A stretch of 64,000 nt of DNA from Mangrovimicrobium sp048323675 (GTDB lineage: Bacteria; Pseudomonadota; Gammaproteobacteria; Pseudomonadales; Halieaceae). The notes below the pieces were generated by a model, which was given only the letters and a program-made list of their open reading frames with translations, was not told the DNA's origin and did not search any database. Location of the stretch: the NCBI RefSeq assembly GCF_048323675.1, contig NZ_JBLWFK010000005.1, positions 62,001-126,000 of the forward strand, given 5' to 3'. The translations under genes were made by a program, and so were the position numbers. Below, one piece after another: positions 45,525 through 54,422 of this stretch. How positions within the stretch are numbered: position 1 is the stretch's first letter; each line of letters begins with the position of its first letter.

Positions 45525-45977
45525 ATGCTGCGCGCCTTCCGCCTGATTATCCTGGGCCTGGCCACAGTGCTGCTGGCGGCGCCGCTGTGGGCGCAGCAAT
45601 CCCAGCGCTTCGGCCCCTACGAGTTGCACTACAGCGTGGTCAATACCACCTTCCTCGCGCCCGAGGTCGCCGCAGCCTACGGCCTTACCCGGGGCAGGGA
45701 CTACGCCATCCTCAATCTCGCCCTGCAGGAACACCTGGAAGACGGCAGCGTCGCAGCACGCACCATGCAACTCAAGGGCACCACCTGGGACCTGACCGGC
45801 CGGGTGACCGAGCTGGCGTTCCAGGAGGTGCGGGAAAATCCCGCCATCTATTATCTGGCGGAATTCCGTTTCTTCGATGAGGAATTCCGCCACTTCGAGG
45901 TACACTTCCGGCCACAGGACACCAGCGAAACCCTCACTCTCAAGGTGAAGCACCAGATGTACCAGGACCTGGAGTAA
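45525..45977 (+). CDS. DUF4426 secreted protein
   Basis: 150 aa. A signal peptide (about 1-23) is followed by a beta-sandwich-like DUF4426 domain: QRFGPYELHYSVVNTTFLAPEVA, LNLALQEH, FFDEEFRHFEVHF. The gene is regularly found after metW in Pseudomonas and relatives; function unknown. Starts one base after the metW stop. Confidence 0.88.
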   Translation: MLRAFRLIILGLATVLLAAPLWAQQSQRFGPYELHYSVVNTTFLAPEVAAAYGLTRGRDYAILNLALQEHLEDGSVAARTMQLKGTTWDLTGRVTELAFQEVRENPAIYYLAEFRFFDEEFRHFEVHFRPQDTSETLTLKVKHQMYQDLE

Positions 45978-45985
45978 ACCCGGCC

Positions 45986-46585
45986 GTGACGCCCCCCCAA
46001 ACCATCGTACTGGCCAGCGGCAACGCCGGAAAATTGCGCGAACTGGGCCGCATCCTCGAACCGCTGGGCGTGAGCCTGCGCGCGCAGTCCGATTTCGAGG
46101 TGCCGGAGGTTCCCGAGGATGGCCTGAGCTTTGTCGAGAATGCCATCATCAAGGCGCGCGCCGCCTGCCAGTACACCGGCCTGCCGGCCATTGCCGACGA
46201 TTCCGGGCTCGAGGTGGACTACCTGAACGGCGCCCCCGGTATCCACTCCGCCCGCTATTCCGGCGAGGGCGATGCCGGCAACAACGCCAAACTGCTGCAA
46301 GCCCTGGACGGCGTCCCGGAAGATGCGCGCAGTGCGCGCTTCCAGTGTGTGCTGGTGTACATGCGCCACGCCGCAGACCCGATGCCGCTGGTGTGCCAGG
46401 CCAGCTGGGAGGGCCGCATTCTGACTGCCCCGCGCGGCGAACAGGGCTTCGGCTACGACCCGCTGTTCTACGTACCCGGGCAGGACTGCAGCTCCGCGGA
46501 ACTGGACCGCGAGCTGAAAAACCGCATCAGCCACCGCGCCCGGGCCAGCGCCCTGCTGCTGGAGGCGCTGCGCCAGCGCCCCTGA
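45986..46585 (+). CDS. rdgB: dITP/XTP pyrophosphatase RdgB (HAM1)
   Basis: 199 aa with a GTG start. It cleans the nucleotide pool by hydrolysing ITP, dITP and XTP to monophosphates. Motifs: VLASGNAGKLRELGRIL, DGLSFVENAIIKARAA, ADDSGLEVDYLNGAPGIHSA, and the C-terminal GFGYDPLFYVPG and NRISHRARA. In a tight metW-DUF4426-rdgB-hemW run. Confidence 0.96.
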   Translation: MTPPQTIVLASGNAGKLRELGRILEPLGVSLRAQSDFEVPEVPEDGLSFVENAIIKARAACQYTGLPAIADDSGLEVDYLNGAPGIHSARYSGEGDAGNNAKLLQALDGVPEDARSARFQCVLVYMRHAADPMPLVCQASWEGRILTAPRGEQGFGYDPLFYVPGQDCSSAELDRELKNRISHRARASALLLEALRQRP

Positions 46586-46599
46586 AACGGCCCCGCCCG

Positions 46600-47733
46600 A
46601 TGCAACTGCCACCGCTATCCCTCTACGTTCACCTGCCCTGGTGTGAACGCAAGTGCCCCTACTGCGATTTCAACTCCCACGAAATCGAGACCATTCCAGA
46701 GCGCGAATACGTCGCCGCGCTACTGTGCGACCTCGACCGCGACGCTCACCTGGCCGCGGGGCGCAGCATCAACACCCTGTTCATCGGCGGCGGCACTCCC
46801 AGCCTGTTCAGCGCCGAGGCGATCGCCGAATTGCTGCAGGGACTGCGCCAGCGGCTGTCCTTTGCCGCCGACTGCGAGGCCACCCTGGAAGCCAACCCGG
46901 GCAGCGCCGAGGCGCGCAAATTCCGCGACTTTCGCCAGGCCGGTATCACCCGGCTGTCACTGGGTATCCAGAGTTTTGACGACGACAAGCTGCGCGCGCT
47001 GGGCCGGGTGCACAACCGTGCACAGGCCATGGCGGCCATCGATTACGCCCGCAGCGCGGGATTTGACAGTTTCAACCTCGACCTCATGCACGGCCTGCCG
47101 GGGCAGGGTCGGCAGGACGCCCTCGCCGACCTGCAAACCGCGATTGATTTCGCCCCGCCGCACCTGTCCTGGTACCAGCTGACCATCGAGCCCAACACCG
47201 TCTTTCACAAGCGGCCGCCACTGCTGCCGGTGGAGGACGAACTCGGCGCCATCCAGGAGTCCGGCGAGGCCCTGCTGGCGCAGCACGGCTATCAACAGTA
47301 CGAGGTATCCGCCTACAGCCGGGCGGGTGCCCAGTGCCGGCACAATCTCAATTACTGGCGGTTTGGCGACTACCTCGCCCTCGGCGCCGGCGCCCACGGC
47401 AAGGTCACCACCGCGGAGGGCCGCGTCCTGCGCTACGCCAAGACCCGGACGCCGCGCGATTACCTCGCCAACGCGCTCACTACCGTCGAGCAGCGGGAAC
47501 TGGACGCGCAGGACCTGCTGGGTGAATTCATGCTCAACGCGCTGCGCCTCAACCAGGGCTTCAGCCTGGATCAGTTCGAGGCGCGCACCGGACTCGACCG
47601 AGGCGCATTGCAACCACAGCTCGGGGAGCTCGCGGCCAGGGGGCTGCTCGACACCGCTGCGGAGGCTGTGCGTGCCTCCCCTCTCGGGCGACGCTTCCTC
47701 GACACCGTCGTCGCCGAGTTTTTTCCACACTGA
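46600..47733 (+). CDS. hemW: Heme chaperone HemW (radical SAM)
   Basis: 377 aa radical SAM protein, formerly mis-annotated as coproporphyrinogen dehydrogenase HemN. The Fe-S motif is CERKCPYC (Cys15, 19, 22), followed by FIGGGTPSLFS, ITRLSLGIQSFDD and NLDLMHGLPGQ. It lacks the HemN-specific N-terminal extension, so HemW fits. ATG at 46600 was chosen as it directly precedes the domain. Confidence 0.94.
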   Translation: MQLPPLSLYVHLPWCERKCPYCDFNSHEIETIPEREYVAALLCDLDRDAHLAAGRSINTLFIGGGTPSLFSAEAIAELLQGLRQRLSFAADCEATLEANPGSAEARKFRDFRQAGITRLSLGIQSFDDDKLRALGRVHNRAQAMAAIDYARSAGFDSFNLDLMHGLPGQGRQDALADLQTAIDFAPPHLSWYQLTIEPNTVFHKRPPLLPVEDELGAIQESGEALLAQHGYQQYEVSAYSRAGAQCRHNLNYWRFGDYLALGAGAHGKVTTAEGRVLRYAKTRTPRDYLANALTTVEQRELDAQDLLGEFMLNALRLNQGFSLDQFEARTGLDRGALQPQLGELAARGLLDTAAEAVRASPLGRRFLDTVVAEFFPH

Positions 47734-47742
47734 GGAGGGCCC

Positions 47743-48057
47743 ATGGCCAACTACCTGAAATCCTGTGTACTGGCAGCATCCGCGCTGCTCCTGACCACTG
47801 TCTTCAGCAGCGTCACTATCGCCGATCCGCCCGGTGGCCTGCCCCCCGGCCTGAAGAAAAAAGTAGAGCGCGGCGGCGATTTGCCCCCGGGCTGGGAAAA
47901 GAAACTGCGGGTCGGGGATGTTCTCGATTACGACATCTATCGTCACGGACGGGTGATTGTGCCGGTGGACAACGACGGCGTGGTGACGCTCGAGATCGAG
48001 GGGCAACGGCTCAAGCTGGGTGTCGATACACGGCGCATCATCGACATCCTCGACTAG
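47743..48057 (+). CDS. Small secreted protein, RcnB-like
   Basis: 104 aa. Signal peptide (about 1-27). The mature part has two copies of a proline motif (LPPGLKKK, LPPGWEKK) and a C-terminal beta hairpin (YRHGRVIVPVDNDGVV, RRIIDILD) like the RcnB/DUF1236-type periplasmic proteins. RcnB acts in metal homeostasis in E. coli, but this protein's role is unknown. GAGGAG precedes the ATG. It ends 42 bases from convergent trmB. Confidence 0.75.
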   Translation: MANYLKSCVLAASALLLTTVFSSVTIADPPGGLPPGLKKKVERGGDLPPGWEKKLRVGDVLDYDIYRHGRVIVPVDNDGVVTLEIEGQRLKLGVDTRRIIDILD

Positions 48058-48099
48058 CCCAGCGCTTCAGTCGGCGGACCCGCTGCGCAGGCGGCGCGC

Positions 48100-48786
48100 T
48101 CAGCGCTTCTCGAACAGCAGGTCCCAGACGCCGTGGCCGAGACGCTCCCCGCGCTGCTCGAACTTGGTCTCGGGGCGGTGCGCCGGGCGCGGGGAAAAGT
48201 TGCCCTCGCCGGCCAGGTTGGCGAGCGCCGGTTCGGCACTGAGGACTTCCAGCATCTGCTCGGCGTAGTTTTCCCAGTCGGTCGCCAGGTGCAATACGCC
48301 GCCGGGTTTCAGCTTGCCCACCAGCTGCTGCACGAAGGGGGGCTGGATCAGGCGCCGCTTGTGGTGCCGCTTCTTGTGCCAGGGGTCGGGAAAGAATATC
48401 TGTACCGTATCGAGCGAGGCGTCTGGGATGCAGTCCCGCAGGACCTCCACGGCATCGTGGCAGTAGACCCGGATGTTGCCGATGCCCTCGTCGTCCATGG
48501 TGTGCAGCAGGCGGCCCACACCGGGGCGATGCACCTCCACACCGATAAAGTTTTTCTCCGGCGCGGCGGCGGCCATCGCCGCCAGCGATCCGCCCATGCC
48601 GAAGCCGATCTCCAGCACGGTTGCCCCGGGGCGGCCAAAACTGGCAGCGAAATCGAGCGCGCCATCGGCGTGTTCCAGGCCCCAGCTGGCCCAGTGGCTG
48701 GCATAGGCGCGCTGCTGCCCCGGCGTCATGCGGCCAGTGCGAAGCACGTAACTGCGAATCGGGCGGCGCCCGCTTGGCTCGTTCAT
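48100..48786 (-). CDS. trmB: tRNA (guanine-N7)-methyltransferase
   Basis: 228 aa. SAM motif VLEIGFGMGGSLAAMA, NFIGVEVHRPGVGRLLH, and the TrmB signature IFFPDPWHKKRHHKRRL. It methylates G46 in the variable loop of tRNAs. Stop and start positions give the family length. Preceded on the minus strand by a DUF423 gene with a one-base gap. Confidence 0.96.
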   Translation of the reverse strand: MNEPSGRRPIRSYVLRTGRMTPGQQRAYASHWASWGLEHADGALDFAASFGRPGATVLEIGFGMGGSLAAMAAAAPEKNFIGVEVHRPGVGRLLHTMDDEGIGNIRVYCHDAVEVLRDCIPDASLDTVQIFFPDPWHKKRHHKRRLIQPPFVQQLVGKLKPGGVLHLATDWENYAEQMLEVLSAEPALANLAGEGNFSPRPAHRPETKFEQRGERLGHGVWDLLFEKR

Positions 48787-48787
48787 C

Positions 48788-49165
48788 TCAGGGGATCAGT
48801 TTCCAGCCCGCCGCGGCGAGACAGGCCCAGCCGGCAATGAACGCCAGGCCGCCCAGCGGGGTAATGGCGCCGAGCCACTTGACGCCACTGAGCGCCAGTA
48901 CATAGAGGCTGCCGGAGAACACTGCGATACCCAGCAGGAACAGCCAGCCGGCACTCTTCAGCAGCACTGTCTGGGGCTGCTGCAGGGCGATGATACCCAC
49001 CGCCAGCAGGGCCAGGGTGTGATAGAAATGGTACTGCACTGCGGTCTCGAACACGCCCATAAGGTAGTCGTCCAGCCGGTTGCGCAAACCGTGGGCGCCA
49101 AAAGCGCCGAGGATCACCGCGAGCATGCCGCTGAGGGCGGACAGGGAAATGAATAGTTTTGCCAT
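48788..49165 (-). CDS. DUF423 (YgdD) membrane protein
   Basis: 125 aa with four hydrophobic helices. The N-terminus has LSALSGMLAVILGAFGAHGLR and the C-terminal half GITPLGG-like (LGAITPLGGLAFIAGWACL), the DUF423/YgdD pattern. Function unknown. Probably co-transcribed with trmB. Confidence 0.9.
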   Translation of the reverse strand: MAKLFISLSALSGMLAVILGAFGAHGLRNRLDDYLMGVFETAVQYHFYHTLALLAVGIIALQQPQTVLLKSAGWLFLLGIAVFSGSLYVLALSGVKWLGAITPLGGLAFIAGWACLAAAGWKLIP

Positions 49166-49276
49166 GGGGGTGGATTATAGCCTGCGGTGTTCAGCGAGTG
49201 TGCAAAACCGCGGGGGAAAAATGCGCACTCGCTGCGCGAGCTTTACTCGCACAGCGGGCACCGCAGGTATGGTTGA

Positions 49277-50131
49277 TCAGGCGGCGATGGCGGCGCGGAG
49301 CTTTTTCATCGCATTGGTTTCGAGCTGCCGGATACGCTCTGCGGATACGCCGTACTGGTCCGCGAGCTCATGCAGCGTGGCTTTCTCTTCAGCCAGCCAG
49401 CGGCGGGCCAGGATGTCGCGACTGCGCTCGTCGAGATCGGCGAGGGCGCTGTGCAATTGCGCCTGGGTATTTTCCTGCCACTGCCCCTCTTCGACATTGA
49501 GGGCAGGGTCGGAGCCGGCATCCTCGAGGTAGTACTGGGGCGCCTGCCAGGCATCTTCATCGTCGCTGTCGACAGGCAGGTCAAAGGCGACATCGCGGCT
49601 GGCGAGACGGCCTTCCATGCGCTGCACTTCCCTGACATCCACACCGAGTTCGTTGGCAACGGCCTGGGCTTCGTCGGCGGTCAGCCAGGCGAGGCCTTTC
49701 TTGTGGCTGCGCAGGTTGAAGAACAGTTTGCGCTGGGCCTTGGTGGTGGCCACCTTGACGATGCGCCAGTTGCGCAGGATGTATTCATGGATTTCCGCCT
49801 TGATCCAGTGCACCGCAAAGGACACCAGGCGAACACCTTTTTCCGGATTGAAGCGCTTCACCGCCTTCATCAGGCCGACGTTGCCCTCCTGGATCAGGTC
49901 GGCCTCGGCCAGGCCGTAGCCGGAATAGCTGCGCGCGATGTGCACCACGAAACGCAGGTGGGACATCACCAGTTCGCGGGCGGCATCGAGATTGTCGTTG
50001 TAGTAGAGGTCCTCGGCGAGGTCGCGTTCACGCTCCGGGCTGAGGATGGGAATGCTGCCTACCGCGTGGACATACGCGGCAAGATTGGCACCCGGTACCA
50101 TCTGGTCAACAGGTCGCAGACTGACTTCCAT
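49277..50131 (-). CDS. rpoH: Heat-shock sigma factor RpoH (sigma-32)
   Basis: 284 aa, the E. coli length. Region 2 with DLIQEGNVGLMKAVKRFNPE, the diagnostic RpoH box (KAQRKLFFNLR) and region 4.2 ending YGVSAERIRQLETNAMKKL are all present. It directs transcription of heat-shock genes. The ATG at 50131 was chosen because GGAG lies 9 bases upstream; in-frame alternatives are an ATG at 50146 and a GTG at 50161. A perfect CIRCE element lies 74 bases upstream, so HrcA repression is likely. Upstream on the same strand is ftsX. Confidence 0.97.
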   Translation of the reverse strand: MEVSLRPVDQMVPGANLAAYVHAVGSIPILSPERERDLAEDLYYNDNLDAARELVMSHLRFVVHIARSYSGYGLAEADLIQEGNVGLMKAVKRFNPEKGVRLVSFAVHWIKAEIHEYILRNWRIVKVATTKAQRKLFFNLRSHKKGLAWLTADEAQAVANELGVDVREVQRMEGRLASRDVAFDLPVDSDDEDAWQAPQYYLEDAGSDPALNVEEGQWQENTQAQLHSALADLDERSRDILARRWLAEEKATLHELADQYGVSAERIRQLETNAMKKLRAAIAA

Positions 50132-50204
50132 CGTTTGATTCTCCATACAAGGGGATGCCACAGTGGCCTGGCTTCGGCCCCATGGCCTTTTGAGCTACCC
50201 AATA

Positions 50205-50231
50205 TTAGCACTCATTCTGTTAGAGTGCTAA
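50205..50231 (-). promoter_or_regulatory. Perfect CIRCE element upstream of rpoH
   Basis: TTAGCACTC-N9-GAGTGCTAA, a full 9-9-9 match to the CIRCE consensus bound by the HrcA repressor. On the minus strand the arms overlap a possible promoter (TTAGCA, 18 bases, TAATAT). It lies between the ftsX stop and the rpoH start. HrcA would repress rpoH at normal temperature and release it on heat shock. No hrcA gene is in the window. Confidence 0.93.
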
Positions 50232-50308
50232 TCGCGGAAAAGTTCCTTTGCGAGGTGGAAATAATATCTTTTTGTGGCGTTAAATCAGTGGCTTACCGAT
50301 ATTTCGCC

Positions 50309-51283
50309 TCAGCGCGGCTGAATCTCGGACAGGTGGCGCCCAACCGCCAGCCAGGCTCCCGCCAGACCGAGCAGGCCGCCCAGCGCCAGCAGGTTGACCA
50401 TGCCCATCAAGCCCAGGCCAGTGAGCTCGAAATCGCTCTGGTAGAGGGCTACCAACCGGCCCACCGGCACCTCGAGGTACCACAGCGTGGCACTCACCAG
50501 CAGCCCGGCTACCAGGCCGCCGCCGACTCCGTACCACAGGCCGGTATAGAGGAAGGGGCGACGCACGAAGGCGTCGCTGCCACCGACCAGCTTGACGATG
50601 ACGATTTCCTCACGACGGTTTTCGATGGCCAGGCGGATAGTATTGCCGAGAATCAGCACGACTCCCACCAGCAACAGTGCTCCGATCGCCAGTACCGCCC
50701 GCCGGGCCAGCGCCATCAGGCTATTCAGGCGCTGCAGCCAGGCCATGTCCAGGACTGCCTCTTCGACCGCTTCCTGTGCCGCCAGTTCAGCGCGCAGGGA
50801 CTCTATGGCATCCTGCGCCAGGCCCTCCACCGGGGTGACCAGCAGGAGGTTCGGCAGCGGGTTGTCATCGAGGTTCTGCAGGATTGTGGCAAAGCCGGAG
50901 AGCTCGCCAAATTCCGCCAGGGCCGCCTCCCGGGTGACCAGCTGCACCGACGCGACATCCTCGCGCCCCTCCAGCCCCCGCGCCAGGGCCTGCGCAGCGG
51001 CGTCTCCCACACCGATATCGAGGAACAGGGACATCTGCGTCGGGCTGTCCCAGCGGGCGCTCAGGCTGGTGGCGTTGTCCAGGGCGACTGTGAGGCCCAC
51101 CGGCAGGGCCAGCGCGATGCCGATCACCAGCCAGGTCATCAGGCTGGACAGCGGCCGGTCCAGCAACTTGTGCAGACTGTCCGACGCCGACAGCTGGTGG
51201 TGGTGTCGCCAGGCCTGGTACTGGTCAGCCAACCGCGCGCGGCTGAGGCTGGCCCCTTCCGGGCGGGAGCGCGAACGGCTCAC
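50309..51283 (-). CDS. ftsX: Cell division protein FtsX
   Basis: 324 aa. A basic N-terminal tail, one membrane helix (about 48-70), a periplasmic domain (about 72-190) and three more membrane helices (about 200-310), the FtsX topology. Partner of the FtsE ATPase in activating septal peptidoglycan hydrolases. Overlaps ftsE by 4 bases. The C-terminal segment LNLLALGGLLGLAGAWLAVGRHL-type helix precedes a short tail. Confidence 0.93.
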   Translation of the reverse strand: MSRSRSRPEGASLSRARLADQYQAWRHHHQLSASDSLHKLLDRPLSSLMTWLVIGIALALPVGLTVALDNATSLSARWDSPTQMSLFLDIGVGDAAAQALARGLEGREDVASVQLVTREAALAEFGELSGFATILQNLDDNPLPNLLLVTPVEGLAQDAIESLRAELAAQEAVEEAVLDMAWLQRLNSLMALARRAVLAIGALLLVGVVLILGNTIRLAIENRREEIVIVKLVGGSDAFVRRPFLYTGLWYGVGGGLVAGLLVSATLWYLEVPVGRLVALYQSDFELTGLGLMGMVNLLALGGLLGLAGAWLAVGRHLSEIQPR

Positions 51284-51945
51284 ACGGCACCCCCGGACAC
51301 CAGCCGACCCTCGCGGAGGGTGAGAATGCGATGGCGCAGGCGGGAGATCAGGGCCAGGTCGTGGCTGGCGATCAGTACCGTGACGCCCACCTGGTTGAAG
51401 GACTCGAAGAGTTTCATGATTTCTGCCGAAAGCTCGGGATCCAGGTTACCGGTGGGTTCGTCCGCGAGCAGGATTTTCGGCCGCCCCGCCACGGCGCGGG
51501 CGATCCCGACCCGCTGCTGCTCACCCCCGGACAGGGTGATCGGCATGGCGCGCTCACGCTCCAGCAAGCCTACCTTGTCCAGCGCTGCCCGCACCCGGCG
51601 GCCAATCTCGCGGTGGTCGTAGCCGCTGATTACCAACGGCAGGGCCACGTTGTCAAACACGCTGCGATCGCTGAGCAGCTGGTGATTCTGGAATACCACC
51701 CCGATATTGCGCCGGTGCTGGGGTACCCGGCGGCCGGGAACTGCGGCGAGGTCGCGGCCGTCGACCACCACCTTGCCGCGGGTCGGCCGGTCCATCAGCA
51801 TGATCAGGCGCATCAGGGTGCTTTTGCCCGCCCCCGAGTGGCCGGTAAGGAATACAAGGTCGTCCCGGGCGATCTCGAAGCTGACCTCGCGGAGGGCGTC
51901 GAAACCATCCCCGTAGCGCTTGCTGACCCGCTCGAAACTGATCAT
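51280..51945 (-). CDS. ftsE: Cell division ATP-binding protein FtsE
   Basis: 221 aa ABC ATPase. ISFERVSKRYGDGFDALREV, Walker A GHSGAGKST, signature LSGGEQQRVGIARAV, Walker B LLADEPTGNLDP and the H-loop SHDLALI. It forms the FtsEX complex with the next gene. The start at 51945 overlaps the ftsY stop (ATGA), so all three are coupled. Confidence 0.95.
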   Translation of the reverse strand: MISFERVSKRYGDGFDALREVSFEIARDDLVFLTGHSGAGKSTLMRLIMLMDRPTRGKVVVDGRDLAAVPGRRVPQHRRNIGVVFQNHQLLSDRSVFDNVALPLVISGYDHREIGRRVRAALDKVGLLERERAMPITLSGGEQQRVGIARAVAGRPKILLADEPTGNLDPELSAEIMKLFESFNQVGVTVLIASHDLALISRLRHRILTLREGRLVSGGAV

Positions 51946-53201
51946 GCAGCGCGGTCGTCCCCGGCAAACAGGGCATCGATGAAGGGTCCCGCCTCGAAGG
52001 GGCGCAAATCCTCCACGGACTCGCCAATCCCGATAAAGCGGATAGGCAGCTCCAGCTTCTTGGCGATGGCGAAAATCACGCCGCCCTTGGCGGTGCCGTC
52101 CAGCTTGGTGAGGGTGATACCGGTGACACCCACCCACTGGCGGAAGTGGTCCGCCTGGGCGAGGGCGTTCTGGCCGGTGCCGGCATCCAGCACCAGCATC
52201 ACCTCGTGGGGTGCGCCGGCGTCCAGCTTGCCCATCACCCGCACCACCTTTTTCAGCTCTTCCATGAGGTTGTCCTTGTTGTGCAAGCGCCCGGCGGTGT
52301 CGGCGATCAGCACGTCGGTGCCGCGGGCCTGCGCCGCCTGCAGGGCGTCAAAGACCACCGAGGCACTGTCGGCGCCGCTGTGCTGGGCAATGACCGGGAC
52401 GTTGTTGCGCTCGCCCCAGACCTGCAGCTGCTCCACCGCAGCGGCGCGGAAGGTGTCCCCCGCTGCCAGCATCACGCTCTTGCCCTGGTCCTGCAGGCGG
52501 CGCGCCAGCTTGCCGATGGTAGTGGTCTTACCCACACCATTGACTCCCACGATCAGTATTACGTAGGGTTTGTGATCACTCACTACCAACGCCTGTTCAC
52601 AGGGCTCGAGCAGGGCCTTCAACTCGTCCTGCAGGGCCTGTTGCAGCGCCGCGGGGTCGGTCAGTTCCTTGCGCGATACCCGCTGGGTGAGGCGGCCGAT
52701 GATATCCATGGTGGCGTCCACCCCGACGTCCGCCAGCAGCAGGCGCGACTCCAGTTCCTCGAGCAGGTCGGCATCGATTTCCTTGCGCCCGAGGAACAGG
52801 TTGCCCAGCCCCTGCACCAGGTTGTCGCTGGTACGACTGAGGCCGCGGCGCAGGCGGGTAAACAGGCCGGGCTTGTCCTGCTCCCGGGCGGGCTTGTCCG
52901 CCGCAGCGGGAGCGGACACCGGGTCAGGTTCCGGCGACAGCGCGGCCGCTTCCGGCTGAGGCTGGGGTGCGGCAGCTTCCGCCTCCGGGGCTGCCTCAAC
53001 GGCGGGCGCTATAACCGCCGTTGTCGTGACAGCGGGCTCCATCGGTGCCGCTTCCGGCTGCAGGTCCCGCGCCACAGTTTCAACCAAAGCGGGCTCAGTA
53101 GTGCCCTCGGCACCACTGTCTGCGCCGGGTAGTACGGCCTCCTCGGCAGGGGCCTCGGCCACCGGCTTCTTTTTGCGTTTGAAAAACTTCATATCGATCA
53201 T
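51942..53201 (-). CDS. ftsY: Signal recognition particle receptor FtsY
   Basis: 419 aa. A basic start (KFFKRKKKP) and an acidic Ala/Glu/Pro-rich A domain (about 10-110) lead into the NG GTPase: N-domain helices (LFTRLRRGLSRTSDNLVQG), G1 GVNGVGKTTTIGKLA, DTFRAAAVEQL, DTAGRLHNKDNLMEEL and TKLDGTAKGG. It docks ribosome-SRP complexes at the membrane. The start could be the ATG at 53201 or 53192. Divergent from rsmD by 73 bases. Confidence 0.96.
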   Translation of the reverse strand: MIDMKFFKRKKKPVAEAPAEEAVLPGADSGAEGTTEPALVETVARDLQPEAAPMEPAVTTTAVIAPAVEAAPEAEAAAPQPQPEAAALSPEPDPVSAPAAADKPAREQDKPGLFTRLRRGLSRTSDNLVQGLGNLFLGRKEIDADLLEELESRLLLADVGVDATMDIIGRLTQRVSRKELTDPAALQQALQDELKALLEPCEQALVVSDHKPYVILIVGVNGVGKTTTIGKLARRLQDQGKSVMLAAGDTFRAAAVEQLQVWGERNNVPVIAQHSGADSASVVFDALQAAQARGTDVLIADTAGRLHNKDNLMEELKKVVRVMGKLDAGAPHEVMLVLDAGTGQNALAQADHFRQWVGVTGITLTKLDGTAKGGVIFAIAKKLELPIRFIGIGESVEDLRPFEAGPFIDALFAGDDRAA

Positions 53202-53274
53202 GCTAGAGTGTGCAGTCGCCAGAACGGCGCCCGCGAAAGCCAGCTATCCTACCATTCCTGAACAGGGTGAAGAA

Positions 53275-53859
53275 ATGTCGCGTACCTCCAACCGCCGGGG
53301 TCAAAGTGTTTTGCGCATTATCGGCGGCCAATGGCGCGGACGGAAACTCGGCTTCACCCCCGCGGAGGGACTGCGACCGACCACCGACCGGGTGAGGGAA
53401 ACCCTGTTCAACTGGCTGGCGCCCGACATTCACGGGGCGCGCTGCCTCGACCTGTTCGCGGGCAGCGGCGCACTGGGGCTGGAAGCCCTGTCGCGCGGCG
53501 CGGCGCACTGTGACTTCGTCGATAATTCCGCCCAGGTGATTCGCCAGTTGTACGAGCACCTGCAGGTGCTCGACGCCGTGTCACGGGCCCGGCTGGTCCA
53601 GGCCAACGCCCTGGAATTCCTGCGCCGGCCGGAAAAGCCCTGGGATATCGTATTCATCGACCCGCCCTTCGGGCTCGGCCTGGCGGCGCCCTGCTGCGAA
53701 CACCTGCAACAACCCGGCATGCTCAGCGATAACGCGCTGGTGTACGTGGAAACCGCGACCGGGGAGGCGCCGCCACAGGTACCACCCAGGTGGCAGTGCC
53801 ATCGGGAAAAGGTCGCGGGGGGTGTCGCCTACCGGCTGTACATTGTGAGCGCGGGGTGA
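53275..53859 (+). CDS. rsmD: 16S rRNA (guanine966-N2)-methyltransferase
   Basis: 194 aa. RIIGGQWRGRKLGF, LRPTTDRVRETLFNWL, SAM motif CLDLFAGSGALGLEALSRGA and the catalytic DPPF in IVFIDPPFGLGL. Modifies G966 of 16S rRNA. The ATG at 53275 was chosen for GGTGAAG upstream and the family N-terminus. Followed by coaD, the common pairing. Confidence 0.95.
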   Translation: MSRTSNRRGQSVLRIIGGQWRGRKLGFTPAEGLRPTTDRVRETLFNWLAPDIHGARCLDLFAGSGALGLEALSRGAAHCDFVDNSAQVIRQLYEHLQVLDAVSRARLVQANALEFLRRPEKPWDIVFIDPPFGLGLAAPCCEHLQQPGMLSDNALVYVETATGEAPPQVPPRWQCHREKVAGGVAYRLYIVSAG

Positions 53860-53905
53860 AACGGTATACCATCCGCAGCTCTTTTGCCGTGACAGGAACC
53901 CCGCG

Positions 53906-54388
53906 ATGCGTACCGAGACCGTGATCTACCCGGGCACCTTCGACCCGCTGACCAATGGCCATGTGGACCTGGCCGAGCGGGCTTCGCGGCTGTTCGACCG
54001 GGTGGTACTGGGGATCGCCTACAGCGAAAAGAAAACGCCGCTGTTTTCCCTGGAGGAACGCATCGAGCTCTGCCAGTCCTGCCTCGCGCACCTCGACAAT
54101 GTGGAAGTGGTCGGGTTTTCCAACCTGCTGATCGACTTCGCCCGCAGCCAGGGCGCTCGCTGTGTGCTGCGCGGCCTGCGCGCGGTAGCCGACTTCGAAT
54201 ACGAATTCCAGCTGGCAAACATGAACCGGGCAATGTTTCCTGAGTTCGAGAGTATCTTCCTGACACCCTCCGAGCACCTGTCGTTCATCTCCTCGTCACT
54301 GGTACGGGAGATTGCCAGCATGCGCGGTGACATCACGGCCTTCGTGCCGCCGCAGGTAGCGGCGGCACTGGAAAAGAAATTTGCCTGA
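53906..54388 (+). CDS. coaD: Phosphopantetheine adenylyltransferase
   Basis: 160 aa nucleotidyltransferase that makes dephospho-CoA. IYPGTFDPLTNGHVDLAERA holds the T/HxGH motif; LRGLRAVADFEYEFQLANMNR and SSSLVREIASMRGD are characteristic. Works upstream of CoaE and downstream of CoaBC, the latter encoded at 57318. Confidence 0.97.
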   Translation: MRTETVIYPGTFDPLTNGHVDLAERASRLFDRVVLGIAYSEKKTPLFSLEERIELCQSCLAHLDNVEVVGFSNLLIDFARSQGARCVLRGLRAVADFEYEFQLANMNRAMFPEFESIFLTPSEHLSFISSSLVREIASMRGDITAFVPPQVAAALEKKFA

Positions 54389-54395
54389 TTAGGGC

Positions 54396-54416
54396 GCCGG
54401 CGGCGAACCCGCCGGC
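54396..54416. terminator. Hairpin between convergent coaD and a small membrane-protein gene
   Basis: GCCGGCGG/CCGCCGGC with a 5-nt loop, 8 bases after the coaD stop. There is no T-run, so a terminator role is tentative. Confidence 0.35.
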
Positions 54417-54422
54417 CCTGGA

